A stretch of 64,000 nucleotides of DNA, taken from positions 3,348,001 through 3,412,000 of the forward strand of contig OY780932.1 of NCBI GenBank assembly GCA_963675945.1, written 5' to 3'. The DNA comes from G963556115 sp963675945. GTDB lineage: Bacteria; Planctomycetota; SZUA-567. The notes below the pieces were generated by a model. It was not told the DNA's origin. It searched no databases and worked only from the letters and a program-made list of their open reading frames with translations. Shown piece after piece: positions 34,247 to 45,400 of this stretch; the stretch's first letter is position 1, and every line of letters begins with the position of its first letter. Made by a program: the position numbers and the translations under genes.

Positions 34247-36844
34247 TCAATCATTCGAGCTATCAACAGCAGTACCTACTTTCCTGGCAACCTTTTTCTT
34301 CGAAGCCGTCTTTTTTGAGACCTTTTTCTTCGCGGTCTTCTTTTTTGTCGTCGTCTTCTTTACAGCCTTTTCCTTAGCTTTTTCAACCTCTTTATCTGCT
34401 TTGATTCTCTCTCGTTCTGCTCTCTTTGCGGCTCTCTCTGCGGCTTTTGCTTCTTTTTCCTTCTGTTTTTTCTCCTGTTCACTCCCTGGTATCGGCTTGG
34501 CGTTACGGCATTTAGGGAAAGCCGAACAAGCCATAAACGGTCCACGCCGGGACATACGCGCTATCATTGGCGCTCCACATTTATCACACTTGACATCACT
34601 CAGATCAGGCAATTCTATAATATTGCCATCCTTATCAAGATGCATAGTCGTCTGACAATCCGGATACCCCGAACACGCTATAAACGGTCCATTCTTGCCC
34701 ATTTTGACCACCATCTCCTTGCCACATTTCGGACAATCCCGCTTGATCTCCGGTAATTCAACCGGCTTACCGTCTTTCCCTAGCGGCAGAGTCTGATTGC
34801 ACGCCGGATAGCTCGAACAAGCAAAAAACTCACCATAACGCGAGCTCTTCTTGATCATGGGATTACCGCATTTAGGGCAACTGACCGGTTCAAGTTCATC
34901 CGTCTGCTCCTGCTCTTCACCTGGCATTGCCATCAAACCATTACACTCCGGATACTTTGAGCAACCAAGAAAAGCCCCACGCGCCGAATAACGTACCACC
35001 ATATCCGCGCCACACAGCGGACATTTCTCAGCATTCGGTGCCGGTCTTCCCTTGAGCGCTTCCACCTCTTTTGTCGCCTTATCCAGCTTTTCCGTAAATG
35101 GCTTGAAGAAGTCATCGATAATTTTATACCATACCGCCTCACCCTCTTCAACCTTATCAAGATCACTCTCCATCTTGGCGGTAAAGGTCAAATCCATTAT
35201 ATCTTCGAAACTGGCCAAAAGCAGTTCGGTAACAGCAATTCCCAGTTCGGTCGCATGAAAGCTCCGCTTCTCCAGTCGCACATATCCTCGATCCTGAATG
35301 GTCTGCACAATCGGTGCATAAGTCGAAGGACGCCCAATTCCCTCCTTCTCCAGCGCCCGAACCAGCGAAGCCTCAGAATACCTAGGTGGGGGTGTGGTAA
35401 AGTGCTGAGTTGCATTAAGTTCCTTTTTAAGCAGGTCATCACCCTCAGCTATCGCCGGCAGTATCTGCTCCTTCTCCTTACTCTTTTTATTCTGCGACTC
35501 ATCGCCCTCCTTAGCGTCATTCTCCGTCTCTTCCTTCTTCTTCTTGCCTAGCTGCATACAGGTATGACCATCAAAGAGCACAACCCGCCCTTTGGCTTCC
35601 AGTACCCCCTTATCCGCCAGAATGGTAGCAGTCGTAGTCTGATAGCGCGCCGAGGTCATCTGCGATGCAACAAACCGCTTCCAGATAAGCTCATACAGCT
35701 TAAACTGTTCAGGGCTGAGCGCATTCTTGATTCTTTTAGGAGTAAGCAAAGCGTTCGTCGGTCTTACTGCTTCGTGCGCATCCTGGGCATTTTTCTTAGA
35801 TGAGAAAACATTCGCTTTCTCCGGGAGGTACTCTGGAGAAAAGTTATTACCGATATACTCACGCACCTCGGCTATACCCTCAGGAGCGATACGCGTACTA
35901 TCGGTTCGCATATAAGTTATCAGACCGGTAAGCTCTCCCTCTACCTCGATCCCTTCATAGAGCTGCTGCGCAATACGCATTGTGCGCTGCGCCCCAAAAT
36001 GCAAAAAAGTACTTGCGGCTTGTTGTAAAGTTGAGGTTATAAATGGAGGGCTAGGTCTGCCACTGACCACACGCTTATCAATAGAACTTATCTTATACAC
36101 CGCGTTTTCAAGAATTCCTGCAATCTCGCGCGCACTCTTCTCAGTCGAGGCCACGGGGCTACCTAGAGCAAATTTTTCCTCACCCCACTTGACCAGACTA
36201 GCCTCAAAGATCTCCTCCGCCCCGCTCTTAGCCAACAGCACAGCTATCTTCCAGAACTCTTCCGGAGTAAAAGCCGAGATCTCCTTCTCCCGTTCGACAA
36301 CCAAGCGTACCGCCACCGATTGTACCCGGCCACCGGATAAACCCTTGGTTATTTTTTTCCAGAGAAAAGGCGACAACGAAAAGCCTACAAGTCTATCCAG
36401 AACTCGCCGCCCCTGCTGAGCATTTACCAGATTCATATCTATCTTTGCAGGGTGCGCAATAGCCTCCTGCACCGCACTCTTAGTAATGGCATTGAAGGTC
36501 ACTCTAAAGGTCTTGTCCTCCTCTAGGTTGAGTTGTTCCTTGAGATGCCAGGCTATAGCCTCTCCCTCTCTATCCGGGTCAGGTGCAAGGTAGACCTCAT
36601 CAGCCTTCTTCGCAGCCGCCTCCAGATCTTTCAAGGTCTTCTCTCTGCTCTTGATCGGTTCATAAAACGGGGTATAGTTATTATCAAGATCAATGCCGAA
36701 GCGTTTCTTACCTCGCCCCTTACTCGGGATATCACGAATATGCCCCATAGAGGCCTTAACGGTATAGCCTGCTCCAAGAAATTTCTTTATAGTCTTGGCT
36801 TTCGCCGGACTCTCTACTATCAACAGTCTATTTACTTTTGCCAA
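34247..36844 (-). CDS. topA: DNA topoisomerase I
   Basis: 865 residues. Relaxes negative supercoils (type IA). TOPRIM domain at about residues 5-115 (LLIVESPAKAKTI, APDPDREGEAIAWH), active-site Tyr311 in GLITYMRTDSTRIA. Four four-cysteine zinc ribbons follow (CPLCGADM, CPKCGNPM, CPKCGKEM, CDKCGAPM and their distal pairs), then a Lys/Ala-rich tail that probably binds DNA. The start is a TTG with GGAGGT six bases before it. A possible own promoter lies at 36896-36923. exbB follows after 14 bases. Confidence 0.96.
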   Translation of the reverse strand: MAKVNRLLIVESPAKAKTIKKFLGAGYTVKASMGHIRDIPSKGRGKKRFGIDLDNNYTPFYEPIKSREKTLKDLEAAAKKADEVYLAPDPDREGEAIAWHLKEQLNLEEDKTFRVTFNAITKSAVQEAIAHPAKIDMNLVNAQQGRRVLDRLVGFSLSPFLWKKITKGLSGGRVQSVAVRLVVEREKEISAFTPEEFWKIAVLLAKSGAEEIFEASLVKWGEEKFALGSPVASTEKSAREIAGILENAVYKISSIDKRVVSGRPSPPFITSTLQQAASTFLHFGAQRTMRIAQQLYEGIEVEGELTGLITYMRTDSTRIAPEGIAEVREYIGNNFSPEYLPEKANVFSSKKNAQDAHEAVRPTNALLTPKRIKNALSPEQFKLYELIWKRFVASQMTSARYQTTTATILADKGVLEAKGRVVLFDGHTCMQLGKKKKEETENDAKEGDESQNKKSKEKEQILPAIAEGDDLLKKELNATQHFTTPPPRYSEASLVRALEKEGIGRPSTYAPIVQTIQDRGYVRLEKRSFHATELGIAVTELLLASFEDIMDLTFTAKMESDLDKVEEGEAVWYKIIDDFFKPFTEKLDKATKEVEALKGRPAPNAEKCPLCGADMVVRYSARGAFLGCSKYPECNGLMAMPGEEQEQTDELEPVSCPKCGNPMIKKSSRYGEFFACSSYPACNQTLPLGKDGKPVELPEIKRDCPKCGKEMVVKMGKNGPFIACSGYPDCQTTMHLDKDGNIIELPDLSDVKCDKCGAPMIARMSRRGPFMACSAFPKCRNAKPIPGSEQEKKQKEKEAKAAERAAKRAERERIKADKEVEKAKEKAVKKTTTKKKTAKKKVSKKTASKKKVARKVGTAVDSSND

Positions 36845-36895
36845 TCTAGTACCTCCATGGTGTATACATTATATATATTCAGTGAATCTTGTTTG

Positions 36896-36923
36896 AAAAT
36901 AGCAACATCTCAAATTAAGTCAA
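36896..36923 (-). promoter_or_regulatory. Possible topA promoter
   Basis: On the minus strand TTGACT, 16-base spacer, TATTTT, in the 110-base gap between recD and topA. The -10 match is moderate, so topA may also be read from recCBD. Confidence 0.4.
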
Positions 36924-36954
36924 GTACTTTTTATAAAAGAAAAGCACCAACTCC

Positions 36955-38907
36955 TCATTTTTCCCTGTCCCGGCAAAAGCGCTCCCCCAGCCCACTAATT
37001 CTACAAACTTCTTTACGAGCGGCACTTACAACATAATCTGAATCGCAAAACACATCAATTCTATGTTTAGCCCGGGTAACCGCCGTATATAACAACTCCT
37101 TAGTGAAAATATCTGTCTCCAGCCGCGGAATAACCAACAATACCCCCCCAAACCCAGACCCCTGAGCTTTATGTACAGTCATAGCAAAAGCCGGAGAGAA
37201 TTCAGGAAGTTGAGCCGGAGAAAATTCCCTAACTACCATACTCGCATCACCCGAGGCAACTCCCTCTGCCGGAAAATACACCTTGAGATCCCCAGCACTA
37301 TCCGGCCAGAACATCCCAATATCACCATTAAACAGACCCGTCTGATAATCATTCTTCTCAATAAGCACCGGCAGCCCTTTAGCACCTGCAGGATCAAGCT
37401 GCAAACGGCTTATTAGCGCTTGATTGATACCAGCAACTCCGAGAACACCGCGGTTAAGCAGAGTAATAATCTGAAACTCAGCAAAGATGGCCAGCGCCTG
37501 CGCTACAGTATCAGCCCTAAGATATGAGAGAAACCGACTCTCCCCTCCTGTGTCTGCATAACCCCAGCTCTCAATAAAAGAAAGAATATCCCGGAGATTA
37601 TCTCTACTCAACGACGAAGTGAAATTCCTAATAACCAGAGAATCCGGATAATCCAAATACCCCTGTTGCATAAAGCGCGCAAATTCAGCTTGATCTGTCG
37701 CAAGCAGGTCCTTCATCTTCCCGATTCCACTCGCCCCGCTAAAACGGAAGGTATAGCTTAAAGGCGCAATTGCATCCTGCAGAATTCCTACCTCCTCAGC
37801 CTGAAACGGCACAGGCAACTCCGGCGACATCACCCGGGCAAACTCTGCACAAAAATTTGCGGAGAACGTATCTAAAGCCTTCAGGCTCTTACAGAGATCA
37901 CTGAGTACCGCCCCACCCTCTACTGCCGCAAGCTGATCACGATCCCCCAGTAAAACCAATCTGGTACTGAGCGGTAACGCCGTAAAGAGTTGGCGAAATA
38001 GCAGAATACTCACCATCGACGCCTCATCGACAACGACAAGATCATACTCCAACCTTCCTCCGGCAGCTGGTTTATTCCTCCTTATCCCGAGCAGCCGGTG
38101 AATCGTCTTGAACTCAACCGCTCTGATCAATTCCTTGATATCATCGCCAACGCGAAGATACTCAAGTTCAGCATAAACCGCTTCCTTCAACCTGGCCTGC
38201 GCCTTACCTGTTGGCGCCACCAAAGCAACCCTAGCGGCCGGATTCTCCTGCAAATAGAGCCCCAGAAGTACAGCAACAACCGTAGTCTTTCCCGTACCCG
38301 GCCCACCGGTTATTACTGAGAACATCGAGCGTAAAGCGGTGAATAAGGCGACCTGCTGCCCATAGGTAGTGGTCGAATCTCCAAACCGACCGTAGAATGA
38401 GCTCAGATTTTGCAACCAGCCGGACGCTACGGTCTCGCACCCCAAATTCAAGCGCCGGATAACCGAACTATGCACAACCTCCTCCGCCTCCCAATACCGG
38501 AGCAGATAAAGTCGTCCTTGATAATACACAAGTGGCTCGGAAGTACTTCCTAGTTCAGAAAGCTCGGAAATAGTACTCGCCTCCTGGATCAGACGAGAGA
38601 GATCAACCTCAGCAAGCAAGGTCATTATATCTTGACAAACCGCCTCAAAGCGTTGCTGCGCCTGCGGCTCAAGATTGAGTTGTACCGACTCAAAGAACGC
38701 CAAAGGTGTTGCTATTTCAATACAGACATTATTCGCCCTGGTTGTGGCATAGCTTAGCAAGCCGGCAAGTATACTGATTAGACGGCGCGCAGGCGAACGC
38801 TCCTCACGGTAGATAAAGGCAGCAAAACCCTTATCAATAGTCCGGAGTATCCCCAAGTCCTTGAGTTGCGCAATAATATCGTAAGCCAGAAAGAGATCAC
38901 TCACCAT
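36955..38907 (-). CDS. recD: RecD, helicase subunit of exonuclease V
   Basis: 650 residues, 5'-3' helicase of the RecBCD double-strand-break complex. Walker A SVITGGPGTGKTT, VALVAPTGKAQARLKEAV, Walker B LVVDEASMVSI, LLGDRDQLAAVEGGAVL, and the C-terminal FAMTVHKAQGSGF and LYTAVTRAKHRI motifs are those of RecD. The ATG has AGGAG before it and overlaps the recB stop by 11 bases. The order recC-recB-recD in one run is typical except for the missing ptrA. Confidence 0.95.
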   Translation of the reverse strand: MVSDLFLAYDIIAQLKDLGILRTIDKGFAAFIYREERSPARRLISILAGLLSYATTRANNVCIEIATPLAFFESVQLNLEPQAQQRFEAVCQDIMTLLAEVDLSRLIQEASTISELSELGSTSEPLVYYQGRLYLLRYWEAEEVVHSSVIRRLNLGCETVASGWLQNLSSFYGRFGDSTTTYGQQVALFTALRSMFSVITGGPGTGKTTVVAVLLGLYLQENPAARVALVAPTGKAQARLKEAVYAELEYLRVGDDIKELIRAVEFKTIHRLLGIRRNKPAAGGRLEYDLVVVDEASMVSILLFRQLFTALPLSTRLVLLGDRDQLAAVEGGAVLSDLCKSLKALDTFSANFCAEFARVMSPELPVPFQAEEVGILQDAIAPLSYTFRFSGASGIGKMKDLLATDQAEFARFMQQGYLDYPDSLVIRNFTSSLSRDNLRDILSFIESWGYADTGGESRFLSYLRADTVAQALAIFAEFQIITLLNRGVLGVAGINQALISRLQLDPAGAKGLPVLIEKNDYQTGLFNGDIGMFWPDSAGDLKVYFPAEGVASGDASMVVREFSPAQLPEFSPAFAMTVHKAQGSGFGGVLLVIPRLETDIFTKELLYTAVTRAKHRIDVFCDSDYVVSAARKEVCRISGLGERFCRDREK

Positions 38908-41900
38908 TCGCTTCTCCTGTGAATATTTCTAACAACTCAGTAACATCCTCCTCCCGCGGTCGGTCAAAGAACACCCCACGTTCAGGTCGTTCCAATTCCA
39001 AGCCCCTGAGGTACAGGTAATAACCACCACCAAAATGCCTCGAATATGAAAAATCCGGTATACGTGAACGCAAGAAGAGATTTAGCGCAACCGTATAAAT
39101 ATAAAACTGAAGCAGATACCCTGACTCACCCATACTGGCAAGTACCGCCTGCCCGCTATAACCGCCATAACGTGCAAGATTGTTCGTCTTCCAATCCGCA
39201 AAATAAAATTTCCCTTCATGCTCAAAGACCAGATCAATAAGCCCATAAAGAAATCCTTCACGAAATCCCTTATTCTTCAGGGTCAAATTCAACCCGGCGA
39301 GTAACTCACTGAACTCAGCATGTTTGCGGTAATTACGCAAACCACGCTGGCTAAAGAAATCATACAACCTCGCGGTCGAGATCTTCCGGCGTACCGGAAA
39401 ATAAAAACTCAACTCTGCCACCTGTTTATCCGGCTTGATCATCTCCAGATTAAAGCCGGTTGCAGACTCCCCCCTGAGCTCAAGCTTGGCGAGCAGCGCC
39501 AACAAGCGCGCTACTGCCGTCAATTCAGAACCGACATCTTTCAAAGTGGTATTACCCCGAAACACCCCATACTTCTGCAGACAAGAAAAAATAACCCCGT
39601 GCTCTTGTCCCTGAGCAAAAGTTGAAAAATCACCTTGCTCAATCAACTCATGAATTGCACTACCTACAGTATTACTCGACGGCAGAGGCGCAAGATTATC
39701 GATAATACTCTCCGCCATTACATCTGCGGTTTCATCAACAAAGCTTGCATCACGGCGTACATCATCATAGACAAACTCATGCTGCACCAGAGACGAATAA
39801 CTCATAACGCCCCAATCCCGTTCAATCCTCCCGGAAAATTTCTGCAAAACCAGATCTACTCTACGCGCCTGCGAAATGTACCTGGTTTGCGTATCCTCCC
39901 ACTCACAGAGCAACGAGATATATGGGGAATCAGCAAGCGCCGCAAGGCGAGAAAAATCCTGATCAAAGATATCCGCCAGTACCGAACGCTCTATTCCTTT
40001 TATATCCCCCCCATACAGAATACACTTATCTACTGCCCGGGTGAGCGCCACATAGAACAGACGCATGTTCTCAGCCTGCTCCTGCAGCCTAAGCCGTCCG
40101 CTCCAGTTTTTTAAATCAGACGCTGAAAGCAACAGTCCTAAGCCACCTTCCTCATGGTAACAGGTCAGAGGACGATTAAAACGACTATAATCCTTTATCG
40201 GAGTAAAAGCAAAAGGCACATAAACCAAGGGGAACTCTAGCCCCTTACTCTTATGAATTGTCATGATTTTTACCGCATCTTCATCACTCTCCAGACGCAT
40301 CTCATATTCAACGTTTCCGGCATCATCATTTACCAGCTCCTCCAACAATTCAACGACGGCGCTATCACTAAGCCCTCTGGCGATTAATTCCTGCTCCAAA
40401 ATTTCAACAAGCTGCAGATAATTGGTAAGTACCCGCTCACCACTTTCCATTGTAGCCAGCACAACCTTCACACTAGGCCGCCCGACTCCGGTATGCTCTC
40501 GTTCCAAAAGAAGAGAACAAGCAGATAAAAAACCGACTTGCCTGAGTCCCTGTTCCAACTCAGCAAAAAACAACTGCCAATAATCCAAAACTCTGGTACT
40601 CACTGTCGACAGCTCATTCAACTCAGCAAGGGTATAAGCAAAACAGCGGGTTGACAGAGCTGCAAGCAACGCTCCCTGACTCCGCGGATTAAGTATCGCC
40701 TTTAGGACAATTCCAAGTTCACTGGCCTCATGTGTAGCCAAAACACTCCCGCTCTTGAGCAGCACCCCAACAATACCCCGGCGATTGAGTTCCTCACGCA
40801 CAAGCTCACCCTGCCGGTTTTGAACCACCAGTACCGCAATATCGGATGGTTTAAGCGAATCTTTAACCTCACCCCAACCAAAATATAACTCTTTAGTTTC
40901 AGACATATTCAACTTTCTGGCAATGTCATCCGCTACTGAAGAGACTATTTCCTTTTCTGCCAATCTAGGATCTAATGCCTCCTGCCCCTCACGCCAGCGT
41001 ACTTCCAGCGGCGTCTCCATAACCCCAGCAGCGTATAGACGCCTGGCATCCTCACGCCCCGGTGTAATCTCAATATACTTTATCTCTTCAAAACCGAAGG
41101 GTAACGCCCTGCCGTCTTCTGCCTTGCGATTAGTGAATAATAAATTCATCGCGGCAATATACTCTGGAGTTGAGCGATAATTTTGCCGTAAAGTTGCCCG
41201 TGTAATCTCCGGCGTCTTTACCGCTTGCAGATAGGAAAAGATATCAGCCCCCCGAAAGGCGTAAATCGACTGTTTCGGATCGCCGATCATCATAAACGGT
41301 GTTTTACCACCACCGAATAACGTATCAAAAATATCAAATTGCACCCCGCTGGTATCCTGAAATTCATCGACAATAACCGCACTGTAAGCCGCACTTACCA
41401 ACTTCACCAACCTACGCCCTTCGCCTTTTAAGGCTGCACGTGTACGATACAACAGGTCATCAAAAACCAGGTTGCTACGTTCTTCAGCCGTTTGCGCGGT
41501 ATAATAATATTTATGAATATAGTCAATAAAATCCAGACAGGTATTCAGCATTACCTTCTCCGGAACAGTTCGCAACCTACGAACAACCTCTTGAAACTCC
41601 TGATGAAATACTTCAACATAATACTTACGTGAATACTTGATCATATCGCTTACCGCAGCACCATTGACTATCTGAAGAAAACTACTCAAATCTTCTGATG
41701 TAGGTTCAGGGCAAGATTCTAAAAAGTCAATGAGAGGATAGGCTTTGGTTCCGCGTTTTTTCTTCAACGCAGCCCGCAACGCCGAAAAATCTTCAAACAA
41801 CAACGACTTATAGAGAGCCAAAATATCAGGAAGCTCTTCACGTTCAGCTACCGGCCGCACATCATCTCTGCCGTAAATCAATGGTACTATCTGTCTAAGC

Positions 41901-42478
41901 CGTTCAATATCGACATACTCACGCAGCAACAGCCCCTTCAGCCCCGGCGTTGCAGCCAAATACTCCCGCACAAAATCATTTACCAAGTCAGCAAAGAGAC
42001 CATGCCTGCCACCTACAATTTCAACGCCAAAAAGCGAATTACTCTCGAAGGCATAATCAGTAAGAACCGACAAGCAGAATCCATGGATAGTCATAATCGC
42101 CGCCTCATCCATAGCCCGCGCGGCAAACTTTACCCGCCGCCGTACTTCGGGGTATGGGGTGTATTGAAGTGCTCTTGCCAGTAATGCTGTAAGATTACAG
42201 TCAACACCTGCTAATGGCTCTGCGCCCTGTAAGGCGGAACCGTATCGCTCCAATATCTCCTCTGCCAGCGTAAGATTACCGATTATTCTCTGCTTGAGTT
42301 CCGCCGTTGCTTCCTGCGAGAAGGTCACAACCAGAATCTGTTCTGGGGTAAGGTTCTGCTCCACCACAAACCGCAGATACAGATGCTGGATATTATAGGT
42401 CTTGCCTGTCCCCGCACTCGCCTCAATCAGGGTTACCCCACCCTCCAAAGAATAACCGAGTAGATCAAATGTCTCCAT
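38897..42478 (-). CDS. recB: RecB, helicase-nuclease subunit of exonuclease V
   Basis: 1193 residues. UvrD-like helicase (LIEASAGTGKTYNIQHLYLR, VDEFQDTSGVQFDIF, MIGDPKQSIYAFRGADIF, MTIHKSKGLEFPLVYVPF) followed by a C-terminal RecB nuclease domain with the catalytic motif FADWKTN preceded by YGLIDLVFEH. Degrades and unwinds broken ends and loads RecA. The reading frame extends further upstream to 42598, but the ATG at 42478 directly precedes the conserved start and lies four bases after the recC stop, with AAAGGG nearby. Confidence 0.95.
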   Translation of the reverse strand: METFDLLGYSLEGGVTLIEASAGTGKTYNIQHLYLRFVVEQNLTPEQILVVTFSQEATAELKQRIIGNLTLAEEILERYGSALQGAEPLAGVDCNLTALLARALQYTPYPEVRRRVKFAARAMDEAAIMTIHGFCLSVLTDYAFESNSLFGVEIVGGRHGLFADLVNDFVREYLAATPGLKGLLLREYVDIERLRQIVPLIYGRDDVRPVAEREELPDILALYKSLLFEDFSALRAALKKKRGTKAYPLIDFLESCPEPTSEDLSSFLQIVNGAAVSDMIKYSRKYYVEVFHQEFQEVVRRLRTVPEKVMLNTCLDFIDYIHKYYYTAQTAEERSNLVFDDLLYRTRAALKGEGRRLVKLVSAAYSAVIVDEFQDTSGVQFDIFDTLFGGGKTPFMMIGDPKQSIYAFRGADIFSYLQAVKTPEITRATLRQNYRSTPEYIAAMNLLFTNRKAEDGRALPFGFEEIKYIEITPGREDARRLYAAGVMETPLEVRWREGQEALDPRLAEKEIVSSVADDIARKLNMSETKELYFGWGEVKDSLKPSDIAVLVVQNRQGELVREELNRRGIVGVLLKSGSVLATHEASELGIVLKAILNPRSQGALLAALSTRCFAYTLAELNELSTVSTRVLDYWQLFFAELEQGLRQVGFLSACSLLLEREHTGVGRPSVKVVLATMESGERVLTNYLQLVEILEQELIARGLSDSAVVELLEELVNDDAGNVEYEMRLESDEDAVKIMTIHKSKGLEFPLVYVPFAFTPIKDYSRFNRPLTCYHEEGGLGLLLSASDLKNWSGRLRLQEQAENMRLFYVALTRAVDKCILYGGDIKGIERSVLADIFDQDFSRLAALADSPYISLLCEWEDTQTRYISQARRVDLVLQKFSGRIERDWGVMSYSSLVQHEFVYDDVRRDASFVDETADVMAESIIDNLAPLPSSNTVGSAIHELIEQGDFSTFAQGQEHGVIFSCLQKYGVFRGNTTLKDVGSELTAVARLLALLAKLELRGESATGFNLEMIKPDKQVAELSFYFPVRRKISTARLYDFFSQRGLRNYRKHAEFSELLAGLNLTLKNKGFREGFLYGLIDLVFEHEGKFYFADWKTNNLARYGGYSGQAVLASMGESGYLLQFYIYTVALNLFLRSRIPDFSYSRHFGGGYYLYLRGLELERPERGVFFDRPREEDVTELLEIFTGEANGE

Positions 42479-42482
42479 AACC

Positions 42483-45400
42483 CTACCCTTTCCCGGCTGT
42501 CTTATCCACGCTATACAACAAAGCCGGCTGCACATAATTCTCAGCACAAACCACAAAAGCAGTAACATCGTGCATGGTTTCTGTAAAATCTGCGCCAAAG
42601 CACCGCCTTACATATTGATCAGCGTTATCAGGATAACCACCTGCAAAGCCACTCCCGCTATAACTATCAACTGCCACTCGCAAGGCTTGTTCTACCGTCT
42701 TGGGACTACGCGGTGCTATACGCTGTTTGACAAAGTTCAGACTTGCTCCTCGAAATAGCGGCAAGGGTCTTACCTGCCCTTGCAGATACCCCTGTAAGTA
42801 TGCACAGATAATTTTCTTTGCCTGCTCATTCGAAAAGCGCGAATATCCTAACTCCACGTCTCCCGACTTATTATACAACCTACTTTCAAAGTCCAACGCA
42901 TCCTCTACCACCGCTGAATAGACTACATGGGTCAACCAGAATTCACTGATACTGTTCCAAGTAGCTTTCTGCGAAAAATGATAAGCTATATAGGTATTAT
43001 CCTCTCGTAATACGGTTAATTCCGGCAAAACATAACTTAATTCAGCGACTACCGGTTCTTTCCCTTCCGCGAGCGATACCGGCAATTCCAGAATTCCTGC
43101 ATATTCCTGGAGCGAAGCAGGAAGAGCAGACTCCATGATTTCTGCCACTCTATCAGTCTGCGCGTAAAGCGCGGTAAAATACTTCCCAGCATACTCACCT
43201 ATCGGCAGAGTTCTTTCTGCCTCAATCAGACCAAGAATTTCGTCATGTTCCCTGCCCTCCAGCCTAAGCTGCAGGATACTCCGGAGTAAATCATGCAGTT
43301 TATACCCAGTGTCCAAGCTCAACCTCTCACCGTCTTCCGGCAAGTCATCCCGAACCACAGCATAATGCACCCCACACCGATGTTGAAGGAAATATTTACA
43401 AGGATTCTGAAAAAACCGGACAAGCTCGGCAATATTAATATCAATTATAGATACATCAATTTTTCCATAGTCCAATTCCGGAAGTTGAAAATATGCGGCT
43501 TCTGATTTAACCGCCCCAGAACATATCTGCTGAGCTATCTTATAGTCACTCTTTGAATAATTTATCAATCCAGACCCCTGCGACCTGAAATACTGTCCAG
43601 AAAAACTCTGCAAAGGATGCCAACAAGTTATCTGCTCAAGGATATCCCCGGTCTCGGCAAAATAATGCCGCTTGATATATTCCCGCAACATTTCTACTGG
43701 TAGTGCCGCCGACAACTCTTCGCCTTTTTTTAACCCTCTTCCCGAATAATATATCAGAAGCCTGCCCCAAGCCGAGAGGATTGTCTCCAAAAATACTCCC
43801 TGATCATCAAGCTTGAGCGAAGGATCGCAAAGGCGGCGTTCCTGCTGCGCAATATCGAATGCAGGCGGGCGGAAAAAACGCGGAAAAGCGCCATCGTCCA
43901 TACCCAGCATACAGATTATCCGTGCCGGAATATTACGCATTGGCTGAAACTGACAGAAAGTCACCCCGCCCATGATAAATCCCGCTCCATAATTTGCACT
44001 CTGCGCCACAGTCGAAAGCGCCTCGACAAAGACCTCATACGACAGTTCAACACCCTCGGTTCCAGCCTGCGTAAAGCTATCTTCAAGCTCAGCAATAACT
44101 GACAATAGCCCCTGCGTCTGACCTTCAAGTCCGGAGTAAAACTCACTATGCACTCTTCTGATAAAAACGAGCCACTCAGCTGCAGTACCAACCTTAACAA
44201 AGAGTTCATACAACATAAATAATTTACTCAAAAATTCAAACCAAATTTCAAAAGCCGCAATATTACCGGAAACATCGACCCCTAATATACCTCTACCGTC
44301 AGCAAGCGTAAATACGCCTCCTGCGCCCCCGGTTGCATACCCGAGCAACAAACGTTCTTCCGCTTCTTGCCAGGTGCAATCGCCGCTATAGACCCCGCTC
44401 ATTCGCTGACGCTGTTTGGCGTCAAGTCCCCAATGAACCTGGAGTTCACCCAACCACTGCGAGATATCGTCAAGATCGGCGGAATCAAGCGGCAACGTTT
44501 CAAGCATAACAGGGTCGCTAAACACCTCCCACACTTCAGACACCTTGAACCTCCCCGAGAAAAGATGCAGTACCCCTAACAGACTCCGACAGAGCGGATC
44601 ATAATCCAGTACCGCCCGATCACTGACCGTATACGGGATAAAGAGTTCAGAACTCTTAGCAACACCCCCAAAGACAGCTCTAATGTATGGTACGAAATCA
44701 TTGATCGCCGGGGTCAACACCAGAATATCATTCGGCATAAGTGCTTCATCCTCAGCAAATAATTGCAGCAATGACTGATACAACGCCTGCACCTGGCGCA
44801 TGCGCCCGTAACAGGAATGAAACTCCACACTTCTGTCCTCAGGTTGCACCACACTCTGCTCCTGCGGATTCTCCATAAAGCGTATCCCCGCCTGTAGACG
44901 TTGCAATAACGGAGTAGTACTATTGGTAATTCCCGAACTACTCTCCTGCACCACCCGTTCACGCTCGATAAATCCTCCATCTGCAGCAAAAGTAGTTAGA
45001 AGGTTGAAAAAATCCTTATTCCGATTACCAAACGCCGCCAGCAGCGTATTACCCTCTTCATAATTACTCCCCGGCTTACGGAGCAACTCCTTCTCTGAGC
45101 GCACCAGCCCCCAGAATTCATGCGACACCTCCAGATAATAAAAATAAACATCAATTAATTTTGCCACTTCGGTAAAGAGCTGCAGATATAACGGTGGCAT
45201 GCTTGAGACACCAAAGATATGAATAGGGGATGAACTGAAGTCTGGTGCTTGCCGGAGCCAAGCCACACAGAGATCAGACAATTCCGCAACACTCTGCTGG
45301 TCTGTGCCTTTTTTGAGCCGCAGCCATAATTCTGCAAGCCAATAGCCCTCCCGATTCAATCCAGCATACCCCAAACCGCCATCATGCTCCCATGCACGTA

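Noticed and set aside
35440..35455. Fourth copy of the GCCCTCAGC palindrome in topA
   Set aside because: Only one arm (CCCTCAGC) is present, with no matching second arm.
42479..42598. N-terminal extension of RecB by 40 residues
   Set aside because: It lies wholly inside recC and lacks a ribosome binding site; the ATG at 42478 fits the family start.
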